Shown here: piece after piece, positions 52,501-62,700 of the stretch
Numbering within the stretch: position 1 is the stretch's first letter
How the letters are laid out: the number at the start of each line of letters is the position of its first letter
Assembly: GCA_039545295.1 (NCBI GenBank)
Contig: BCIK01000021.1
Coordinates: forward strand, 310,001 to 374,000
From: Udeniomyces pyricola
Lineage: Eukaryota > Basidiomycota > Tremellomycetes > Cystofilobasidiales > Mrakiaceae
Direction: 5' to 3'
DNA length: 64,000 bases
Position numbers and translations under genes: made by a program
The notes under the pieces: generated by a model
The model's database searches: none
What the model was told of the DNA's origin: nothing
Seen by the model: the letters and a program-made list of their open reading frames with translations, nothing else

Positions 52501-55500
52501 TTTGGTCAACATCGCCTTGCGCATCGTTTGAATCGTTTCTTCCCTTTGCCCTTGTTTTGTAGTCTGGAAAAATGCCAAAATCACCCCCGGTGAACGAGCC
52601 AATTCCAAGTTCTTCGGAGCTTGTCTCCTCGTCCTCCTTTGCTTCTTTAACACCGCTCCTTTGATCATCGTCGCTGGTTTGGCCAACTTGACTCAGCTCT
52701 CGTATTCGGTCGCTTGGCTTGGGAACTGGAAGAGTGCCGGGCAATGGGGTGAATGGACGTTTAGTGTCGTCGCGGGTGTCATTGTACGTGACCTATTGGT
52801 TTCCTCGTACGTGTACAGTTGGTTCTGAAAGCTCATCGAGGGACAATACATTCGTTCTTCAAACCTAGCCTCCAATCGTGTCTGCAATCTTTGGTATTCT
52901 CCTGCCTTACTTTATTCGAAAGCTTACCAAGTACCAAGGCGCGGTGCGTATCCCATTCGACTCACTCTCTGCCCTCAGTCTTTCTTGTGCTTTCTGCTGG
53001 ACCCTCATTACTCATATGGCCATTGCTTTTCATATCAGACCTCCCGATCCGAGACGGACCGTACCGTCCTCACGCGGTATTTCGCTTTCCTCGTTATTTC
53101 CCAGTTCTTTGTGTTTTCCCTCCTCGGTGTCATCATCAACCTCATCACCACGCTTGTCTCGGAAATCAAAGGGAACAAGAGCGCCCATGACATCTTGTCC
53201 AACCTGAGCGGTAAGTTATCGGGCAATGTTTGCGCGGGGAATCTTGAGGAAGGAGGGTTGATCATTAGACTGTAACAGAAGAGGCCGTCGGAAAACCACA
53301 TCTCACCTTGCATTCTTTTTTTCTATTCTTCCGTTCTTGTCTTCCCTTCCTCATCGATTGTTGGTTCTGGACCCACAGGATTGCCATACTCGATCCAACA
53401 CGCTTACGTCAATCAAAACGCGTATTGGTTGACATGGTTCCCCCTCCGAGGGTTTTTGGCCTTCTTTGAGCTGGCCCAACTCATCAAGCTGGTGCTTCGT
53501 ACGTTCACCCGATTCGATATGCTTCACTCATTTTCGAAGTTGTCGTCCTTCGTCCTCATGTCATGTTACTCCCCGCGACCACCTCTTTCTATCAACGCTT
53601 CGAACCAATCCCCGCGTTCCGCATCTTAGTCTCCGTCCGAACACTCCTGTTCGCCAAGACCCCTAGAGACATCCAAGATTGGACCCGTCCGCCCTTTTTC
53701 CAATACCCCATCGTGTATGCCAACTTGCTCTTCCTCGCTGCGGTTGGACTCATGTACGCGCCTTTGGCCCCCCTCGTCACGCTCTTCGCGATGATTGTCT
53801 TTTGGATCTCGCATTACATCTACAAGTACCAGGTGAGGTTCAATTCCGCTCACAAACATGGTTTGGACCCGTCTAATTGCTTTGAAAGTGCAAAGTTTCC
53901 AATCATGCTGACCTCATTTGGATCTTTGGCACTGGTTGCTGTGCAATCTCTTTCTCTGCTCTATCGATGCTCTCAGCTCCTTTACGTCTATGGCGCTCGA
54001 GTCGAGAGCGGAGGTCGAATGTGGAATGTGTACGCTACTGTCATCTCCATGCGCTCACCGTTGCCAGCCAGCCAAGCCAACCTATCGACCTTGTTGCCCA
54101 TGTCTTCAAGCTGATCAACCTTGCTTATGCCGCGACATGTCCCTACCCCGTAATCTCTTTTTGAATGTGCCAGCGCCATCAACCGACTCTTGGTGTGCTG
54201 CATGCTCATGCAGCTCCTGATGATTCTCAGTTCGTACACACTTGTCTACTCTGGTGCTTCTGACCATCGTCTGCAAACTGACCGTACTTACGGCAACACA
54301 CTTCGTTGGCCCTTCTCGTCTTCCTTTCTATCACCCTATACATCATCTCTTTCAGCCGTCACGCTCCTTCGACTCTCTTGGAAAGACGCGGTGGCCTCGG
54401 TTCCTCCCCTTCTGGTCACGTTGGGTTTCAAGATCTTTGTCCTTCGACCGTATGCGAACCAGTTCTTGTTCTTTACGCCGACGCCGCAAGAGGCCGAGGG
54501 GCTTGTGAGGGAGGCGGCGTATTCGTACAAGCAAAGAGTACGTCTATGGCTTCTTATGCTTTCTCACTGATCGTACCCGCACTGTTTCGAGGCTAACCAA
54601 CAATCATATACTCTTGTCGATAATTTATTCCTTTGGTCAATAGTTCATCCATCCAGCTTTGAGGGATGACGTTCTTCACACCGTCATGGTTCACAAAGAG
54701 CAGCAGGATCTCGTCCGGCAGATCCTCGCGCCTTACTCCAAGAAGCTTCAGCACGACGTCGAGGGCGTTCGGGAGAAGGATCTCGTACGTCGGTCTTTCT
54801 GACTCTTCTAATCTCCTTGCTTCCCCTCCTGCTCTGGTTCGAGCATGCTATCTAACGCTCAACTTGACGTTTTCCTTGCTTTTCTTGTCCCCCTTTACAA
54901 TGCGCGACGTATGCTTATGACGCGATTTCATATCATGATTCATCAACTCGAACGTTCTCCTCAATCTAGACGGACTACAACCCCGAACTCGATCCCGAGC
55001 GCCACCCAGAGATGCTTCTCGACGATGGTGCCTCTCGACTGGGCGATGGCGATTCGATGTTCCGTGGTCAACTTCCTCCCGGCATGTCTCGCAACAATTC
55101 AGATTCAGCCTCCATCATGCTTAACGGTGGCGCTGGCAGTAGTCTGGGTGTCAATAACGGAAATTACGCCCAGCAACATTACGGAGGTGACGATAGGATG
55201 GATTCAACGGCTCATCTGGTACCGGCCGCAGCGGGAGGATATGGGCAACACGTCCAACCGTATGAACAGCCGCTGCACGACCCGTACGATCAGTACCATG
55301 ATCCTTACGGACAACACGGAGGTAGTGGCTACGTCGATCCCTATTCCAACCCTTCCCTTCCTCTCAATCTCGATCGCGAACAAACCTCTTCTCCATTGCT
55401 CCAACCTCCACTCCAGCAGCAGCCCTTGCCGACGGAATATTCGAGAAGTCACACGATGGAGTCAATCCCCATGGAGGACTTGCATACGACGAGACCCCTC

Positions 55501-55605
55501 AGTCCGGCGTTGCGAAGCCCGGCTGGGTACGATACTGTACCAGTCTATGGCGATGATGAAGGGTATGACATCGGGTTCCAGCAACATCAACCGCACCAGC
55601 GTTGA
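49596..55605 (+). CDS. CSC1/TMEM63/OSCA family membrane protein (DUF221)
   Basis: Twenty-one exons from 49596 to the TGA at 55603-55605 give 1,007 residues; all phases check. The first helix is SVGVQVGLMTGISLAIMLAFSF. An N-terminal block with SWLTPLLTADDVKLVDTIGLDAVAFLTFLTLLRWF follows, then a cytosolic RRM-like loop containing RSLMITNIKKEYQSDEGL, YATKLGRLREIL and SVMMDASQ-like text. The core helices carry IWKNAKITPGERANSKF, ANLTQLSYSVAW, GVIPPIVSAIFGILLPYFIRKL, YFAFLVISQFFVFSLLG and PIVYANLLFLAAVGLMYAPLAPLV. FIHPALRDD marks the end of the membrane part. About 230 disordered residues rich in Gln, Pro, Tyr and Asp follow. Relatives are mechanosensitive or osmosensitive cation channels or lipid scramblases; the activity here is inferred. 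Twenty introns, mostly 75-330 bases. Confidence 0.92.
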
Positions 55606-56177
55606 TGAGACACTTTACTCCTTTTTCTATCTTTTCTTTTTGTTCTTTTTTTCTTTTCTCCTCTCTCGTCATTCTCTCTGTGTTCACGTCTCTCTTTTAC
55701 TCACTCTCTTTTGTATGACCCCTCTTGAGGGAAAGAAACGCTTTCCAACCCAACTCAGCCATCTCAGTTACGCTTGCTTTTTTCGCCCTCCTTCCATTTC
55801 TTTCCTCTTCCCTGCTAAACCTCTTTACTCTCTACATCCCATTGCCTCTCTTCTCTAGAATCTTTTTATTCGTTCTTCGATTGTTCCCTCTATCGTTATC
55901 TCTTCCCCCTCTGTCTTTTTTTCTCATTCGTTCTCTCTAACCTTGCGCTCTCTCTCACGCTCTTTTTGATTCGTTATTCTTCCTCTTCTCTTCTCCATCT
56001 CTCTCGCTCATCCACACAATATCGTCTCCCTTCATCATCTTCCTCTTCATTATCTTGTTCTTCTTCCACTTCAGTTCAACTTGACTCCTTTTTCACGATG
56101 GTATCCTAGATCTGCAAAACCCTTGATCCCGTGTCGACCGACCCCTTGCGCGAAATTGCCTTGATTGTCCCTTCTCC

Positions 56178-56178
<1 letters not shown>

Positions 56179-56212
<34 letters not shown>
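56179..56212. repeat. CT dinucleotide microsatellite
   Basis: About 16 CT units in the 3' flank of the CSC1-like gene. Confidence 0.9.
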
Positions 56213-56213
<1 letters not shown>

Positions 56214-57051
56214 TGAACTGGCTCTTTCCTGGCTCCTTTTGGCCTTCTCTTTAAAACTCGGTCTTCCTTCTTGTTCTTCTTGTGCTGCTTAGTGGCTTTT
56301 TTTTTTCGTAGAAATGGATCGATCATGCAAATTTCGATGGTCAACTAGCTAGATAAAGTTGAAATCGAGCCAGACTCAGGTTTTCATGAATTGAGGTTTA
56401 CTGGAGATGATACTATGTAGTACTGTCATATTACGTAGCCGGTGGGCAAGGAAAAAAACAAAAGGTTCGTAACCCTAGGTCAGTCTAAGAAATGAGCTAT
56501 GAGTTCTCTGCCATCAACGATGACCACCACCATCATCACCTGATCTTGCTCGCTTCGTACCGATGATGGCGCCCATACTACCTACCCTTGTGCGCGCACT
56601 CATGCTTACGGCTCGCTCGTCCGCTTACCGTCTGTCTACTCACGAGATGACTGCTGAGAACGATGTGTGGATGAATGTCACGCCCAGTCGTTCACGCTCC
56701 GGCTCAGTCACTCACTCGAATCCCAATCCCGACCGGCGACCCCTCCCTCCCCCTTTAGGCCTCTCGCCCGTCGGCCCTCGCTCGTTCCACGGCCGACGGT
56801 CGATTGATGCCGGATGGGTGAACGATGGTTCCGATGGTCTGAAGATAACCTCGGGGGATTGTTTATTGACTGCCCATGGGGTTTCTACCGCCTGTAGTGA
56901 CCCCTTTTTTCCCATGGTTCGACGCCCGATGAAGGGCAACTGGCAACCCTTTTTGCTGTCTTCACACTTCGGCTTAGGCACTTGTCAGGCGGAACTATGA
57001 CGAGCAAACTATATTCCTAAGCTAAGGTGTGTTAGCGGCCCGTTGCTGTCC

Positions 57052-57060
57052 TATATATAA
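57052..57060 (+). promoter_or_regulatory. TATA box
   Basis: TATATATAA, 154 bases before the ATG at 57214 and followed by a pyrimidine-rich leader with a C run at 57080-57100. Together these look like a strong core promoter. Confidence 0.55.
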
Positions 57061-57213
57061 GGAGGGCCGAATCGCCTCCCCTCCCCCCCCCCCCCCCCCC
57101 GACTGTTCCTGAACGTCCACTTACACTTCCCACTTTGCTCACACTCTCTCACGCTCTCTCACACTCATATCCAACGAGCCACCTACCCAACCAACGACTT
57201 CATCATCATCATC

Positions 57214-58050
57214 ATGCCCTTCACCCTCTCCACCACCTCGGCCTTTGCCTCGACCGCCTCGCGCGCTTCCCATTCCTTGCCCTCCCCTCTTCGCCTCGCC
57301 CTCCCCTCCTACCTCCCCTTCTTCCTTCTCTTCTGCCTACCGACAAACGACTCCGTTCGGCTCCTGGCTTCGAGCCGGCGTCAAGACGATGGGGGAAACT
57401 CTCAAGCGCGCCTTTAAGCGCAACAAGCCCTCCGGCTCTGGCGCGGACGCGCTCGATATGGACTTCGTATGTGCGGGTCCTCCTCCTTCTCCTCCTTCTC
57501 CTTCTCCTTCCCCTCTTTCTCCTCCTTCTCCTCTTTCCCCTTCTTCTCTTTCCCTTCCTTCTCTCCCTTCTCCTCCTTCTCCTCCTCCTCCTGCCGCTGT
57601 GTCGGTGACGGTATCGGTATGTGTGGTAGTCGAGCACATTGTACCGACCATCACCCGGACCCGGCCCGACGACAGGCGGGTAGAACGACTCAACCTGGCA
57701 CCGCCGCAGTCGCCAACGTCTCCGTTTTTCTCTCCATGCTCGGCTGGTCCGGTGCTGGAGCCTCGCTCTCTTCGACGACGGCGGTCGTCTACCGGTGGCA
57801 GTTCTCGCCACCGGCACCGACACCACGGCCGACGACGAACGTTCCTCACGATCGGATAGGTCAGCCTATTCGTCGTCCGTCTTGTGCTCTATCCTCAGTG
57901 ATTATCACTCTCATGTTCATCCTCGTCATTATTCCCCCCTCGACTTTATTCTCGGACATTATTCTTCCTCGAATCTATTCTCGGACATGTTCCTCCTCGA
58001 CCCTATTTCTCGGACATTATTCCTCCTCGAATCTATCTTCAGTCCTCATT
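57214..58050 (+). CDS. Unresolved small gene, possible frameshift
   Basis: I do not recognise this protein. From the ATG at 57214 the frame reads MPFTLSTTSAFASTASRASH and ends at 57415 after 67 codons. The +1 frame across the same place reads more naturally further on: TTPFGSWLRAGVKTMGETLK, then RAFKRNKPSGSGADALDMDF and a donor GTATGT at about 57471. No GT lies between the two parts to allow an intron, so either a one-base error in the C-rich stretch 57270-57340 joins them, or the start is the ATG at 57389. A CT-rich probable intron follows, with a possible acceptor near 57676. The end is not determined. Coordinates are a bracket, not a model. Confidence 0.3.
57937..58050. repeat. Degenerate tandem repeat of about 29 bases
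   Basis: Four imperfect units that begin TCGA and contain CTATTCTCGGACATTATT-like text, each ending TCCTCC or similar. Unit lengths are 28 to 30 bases, so frame would not be kept. It lies at the 3' side of the unresolved small locus. Confidence 0.75.
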
Positions 58051-58770
58051 GGCGATATCTTTCCTCAGCTCTAGCCTTGGCGCCACTGATCTGTTCCATC
58101 ACCGTCTTGTTTTCTTCGGTCCGTCTCTCTGTCCCTCGCTCTATCTCTCGGTCTCCTCTCGATTTGGGTCTCTCTGTTTCCTTCTTTGTCATACCGCTTG
58201 ATGCCTGTACGACCACCTCAATTATATCTCGCTTGTATGTTTGTTTGTTTGACTGTAACCTTGATGCCTTCACTTGAGTGTCTGTATGCGTGTGCGTTTT
58301 ACTCTTTCCCTCTCTCTTTCACTCTCTCTTTAACTCTCTCTTTCACTCTCTCTTTCACTCTCTCTTTCACTCTCTCTAGTCTGATCTGGTGTCGTCCTCG
58401 CTATCTTTCAATCTCATCTGCTCTCACTCTCGCACCTGCTGTCATGAATCCTTTCCTATCATATACTGCGTTCTCCACTTGTTGCCCCTATTATTCGGTT
58501 CTGAGCTCTGTATAGCCTTGTATTCGCATGTGCTCCCATGGTCTTTTTTTTTTCGCCATTGTCGGCCACTTGAGTTCATTGCTGCTGTTCGTTAATGTCG
58601 GTGCTAATATTGTCACTCATGGTGTTGCTGATGGGCTGATAATGGAGATGGACTTGAGCTCCCTGATTGCTCCATCCAGCCCAAGCTTGAGACCCATTGC
58701 GGGATCCGTCTCTGTTTCATCATACCTCCTTCCATCCGATCTGATCTCGTTCCATTCTATTCCGTCGTAC

Positions 58771-58805
<35 letters not shown>

Positions 58806-59592
58806 CCTTTTCTATCTCTCTCGGCCATCCTTCAACCCCCAGTCGTTGGCTATCGCACTCCATGCTATTCCATCGCACTAGACTCTTTCACATCCCATTG
58901 GTGAATCATCCGATCCCCCCTTCCTGCATGTGCTCACGTTGTGATGGCTGAAGCCATCATGATAGATTTTTCATCCGCTCAGATCATGAGCTAACCTATT
59001 CATGCGCTGTTCTGTGTTCCATCGCGGTGGCACACCATCAAATCGACATCCGTCTTCTTCACACATATAATTCCATCGCGGCTTCCGACCTTTGGCCGTC
59101 AACCTCTTCTTCTTCTTTTCTTCTCTCCTTCATCCACATCGTTGATCTTGGAAAAAATCAGGACCTTCAGTGCTCCATCCGGACGTGATTCGATAGACCT
59201 GCTCGTGTCCATCGGGAGTAGGAGGTGGTGGAGGGGAGGGGTCTTGACAGCCGTCTAAATTTTTTTAAAAAAAATGATAATAATAATAATAAAACGTCCA
59301 GTCACGTTCTCGTTTTTTTTTTTTTTGAAGAAAATTTAATGTATTTATTTTCAAACCCATGCATGAATGACGTATAATATTGTGTGATATACTCTCTGTC
59401 TGCTCTCTCCAACATCGTCTGATTTTCCCAGCTACTTACGACTTCTTCTCCCAAAGCTCCCCCCCCCCCCTCCCCCAATTCTGCACATTCTAGCTGCCTT
59501 CACCCCTTCCTTTCTTTTTTTTTTGCTGTCCGCCCGTCCTCAAGCCACATGCAGCAATCTTTGAAGGAAAGTCGTGCACCATGTTAAAGTCT
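58051..59592. other. Intergenic, low complexity
   Basis: Between the small locus and the last exon of the F-BAR gene. Holds the 12-base repeat (58310-58380), a T run (58770-58805), a TAA/ATA run (59276-59294) and C runs near 59460. No gene seen. Confidence 0.55.
58310..58380. repeat. CACTCTCTCTTT 12-base tandem repeat
   Basis: Five to six copies of a 12-base unit, one with C to A change (AACTCTCTCTTT), embedded in a CT-rich stretch. Confidence 0.85.
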
Positions 59593-59689
59593 TTACGCCA
59601 GCATCGTCACAAAGTTCGAAGGGAAGACGTTCTTCCCTGGGACCCTTCGGGATTCGTCCTGAGAGGGAGAGGTCGGAGAAAACAACAAT

Positions 59690-59751
<62 letters not shown>

Positions 59752-62700
59752 AAAAAAAAAAAACAAAAAAAAAAAAAAANNNNNNNNNNNNNNNNNNNNN
59801 NNNNNNNNNNNNNNNNNNNNNNNNNNNNNNNNNNNNNNNNNNNNNNNNNNNNNNNNNNNNNNNNNNNNNNNNNNNNNNNNNNNNNNNNNNNNNNNNNNNN
59901 NNNNNNNNNNNNNNNNNNNNNNNNNNNNNNNNNNNNNNNNNNNNNNNNNNNNNNNNNNNNNNNNNNNNNNNNNNNNNNNNNNNNNNNNNNNNNNNNNNNN
60001 NNNNNNNNNNNNNNNNNNNNNNNNNNNNNNNNNNNNNNNNNNNNNNNNNNNNNNNNNNNNNNNNNNNNNNNNNNNNNNNNNNNNNNNNNNNNNNNNNNCC
60101 CCCCCCCCCCTCCCAACCCTCCTTCGGCTGACGACCCCTCAAGATATGACATGCCTTCTTGATTTTCTCCTTTGTTTCTCTCGTCGTCACTTTCTGTTGG
60201 ACTTACCATAGAAGATGACGGGTTTCCCTTCGTCGGTCATTTGCTGAGTCGCCGCTGCTCCTGCAGACGGAGCCGGACTCGGCACCCTCTGCTGTTGCTG
60301 ATGTTGAGGGACCAAAGCAGGGGATGGCTGTTGTTGTTGGGCCTGCTGCTGCTGCTGTTGAGGGTATTGTTGATGATGATGTTGAACGGGAGCGGGTGAA
60401 GCTGATCTTTGAATGCTTCCCAACGGCTGCCCAGCAGCAACCGTTGGATTGTTGCTGTACGGCGTTGATTGCGATGGTGGGAGAGTAGGGTAACTCGAGT
60501 ACGCCGCTTGTTGTTGACCATAGTACGACGGGGTCGCTGATGGGTGTTGTTGATGGTGTGAAGCGTAAGGATTTTGGTGTGGGCTGGGTGCCGTAGGAGG
60601 CGGAGGTGGAGGTGGTTGGCCATACATATGTTGTTGAGCATACCCATAAGGAGCTTGCTGCTGCTGTTGAGGTGGAAGCGTTGGAGCAGGAGAGGGAGGA
60701 GCTCCGTAACCACTGTAACGCTGCGGTTGCTGTTGCACATGAGGCTGCTGCTGTTGCTGCTGCTGTTGTTGTTGATGATAAGCCGGCTGCTGACCCAATG
60801 GAGATTGGACCGTCGATGTCGCTCGGGGTCGCGAGGAAACACCCGCCGAAGCAGCAGGTTGTTGTTCACCATACGGCTGCTGCTGCTGCTGCTGCTGCTG
60901 GGAATACGACGACTGAGCGAGATGTGGAGTTTGATGATGGGTTTGATGCTGCTGCTGGTGATGATGCTGCGAGCGACTTCCATCCTGACTCGCCAATGAG
61001 CCATCCGCGTTCAAAGCCAGTCCACCAGCAGCTCCACTACCACCACCAACAACGGATCGGGAGCTCGAGCTCGGAGCGGGCGAAGGCTGACGAGCGGGCA
61101 TTTGAGATTGGTGGAAGCTCTGACGCGAGCCTGCTGCGAGAGACGAAGGCGCAGGGGAAGGCTGTCGGTACGGCTGCTGCTGCTGCTGCTGTTGCTGATA
61201 AGGTGCGGGAGAAGCTTGTCGATCGGGGACTTGCAATGGCTGACCGAGATGCATGGGAGGACCTGGCGAAGGCTGTCTCTGTGGGATTTCATGTTGCTGT
61301 TGCTGCCACGCTCCAAGTTCGGGCGCAGGCGAAGGTGCTCTCCAACCTTGTCCCCCAGGTGAGAACGCAACGCTCGGGCTTCCTCCCCCACTTCCGATCC
61401 CAACGAACCCCTCCCGAGGTCCTGGCGAAGGGCTTCGCATATGCTCATGACCTGCTGTCGACGGCGGTGCCGCCATCGAGTTGCGACTGACCCTCGACGC
61501 ATTGGAGCCTCTTCGTGACAAGTCGCCTCGCTGCTGTTCCCCAGGGAAACTCTGGGAATATCGATTGAGGACTTGCTCGACGGGGACCGGGCTCGTGGGA
61601 ACGTTCGTCGGAGGTTGCATGAACGCTGGACTAGGGGCTCGTTGACTCGGGGCAGGCGACGTGGATCTAGAAGCTGGGTGAGCTCCGACGACGGATTCTG
61701 CCATCGAAGCGTAATCGTAGGACCGCCGACGATCGTGGGAGGATTGACGGTCAAAGTCGGCTTGGGATTGAGCGAGCGCGGCGGCAGTCGAGCCAGCCTT
61801 GGGGGGGACGAGCGAAGGCGTTTGACGATGGCCCGGAGAGAACGTGCTTCCAGGTTGATTAACATGGGATGGGGTGGTAGAGGCCATGGTTGGAGCAGGC
61901 GAAGGAGCTCGGTGAGAAGCAGCTGAAGTGGGCCGTTGGGAGAGCGATGAACCTGGTCGATGTTGTTGCTGCTGTTGCTGTTGCGGTGGCTGAGGTGAAA
62001 ATGTCTGGAGCGGCGAAGAGCTTTGGGGACCGGACGGATAACCGTTCAAGGGAGCGGGGGACGCCATGCCAGGCGGAATTGGACTGGCAGTCGCCGATTT
62101 GGCCTTAGACCTGAAGCTGCCCGTACCCCGACTCATTCGCTTAGCCTGAAGATCGGCAAGTGCCTTGGCGATAGGATCCTCTACCATGGCAGCGGAAGCC
62201 GAGGAAGTCGGCGGAACGGGACTGCCGTAGCCTCCCGAAGCAGACGAAGGCGGCGCCCCGTTGGACCGGTTCTCGAGCGAAGAGCTAGCTGGCAAAAACG
62301 AGCTTGGACCGGCTCCACCTGTTGACGAAGCCCCAATTGGGTAAGAAGATTCGGACTGGCGATACGTGTTTGAGGATTGCTGCTGAACAAATTGAGGGGG
62401 CTGGGGTGGAGGAGGCATCGACGAGAGGTTCAAAGTTTGAATCGGAGGAAGCACTGTGCTCGGACCAGGAACGGAGCCAGCAGGAGGAGGGGCAGGCGCT
62501 GAGCTCGGCGTAGCCATGAAGCCAGTCGTTGAGGCTTGAGGCTGGGGAGGAGAAGGTGGAATCGAGGCACCGTCGTTGGCAGATGACCCGTTGCGATGCG
62601 GCGTAAAGAGGGGTTGCGTAGGGCTTGGTTGTCGCTCTTGCTGGGGAGCTGCCTCTCGAGCATGAGGGGGCGGAGGAGGGGGACTAGGCGAGCCCCGGCC

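Larger units (their letters stand above)
55606..57213. other. Intergenic after the CSC1-like gene
   Basis: Very pyrimidine-rich to 56250, with a CT microsatellite at 56179-56212. A 145-codon open frame (56563-57000) shows no family features. The right end has a TATA box and a long C run (57080-57100) before the next locus. Confidence 0.55.

Noticed and set aside
56563..57000. 145-codon open frame on the plus strand
   Set aside because: No motif, no promoter before it, and it overlaps the leader of the next locus. It looks like chance in GC-balanced DNA.
59692..60098. A run beside the gap as the tail of a retroelement
   Set aside because: No element body or target duplication is visible; it is an intronic low-complexity tract at an assembly gap.
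60600..61500. Plus-strand Val/Ala/Leu-rich frames (up to 294 codons)
   Set aside because: Antisense of the Gln/Pro repeat exon; the bias follows from CAG/CAA repeats.
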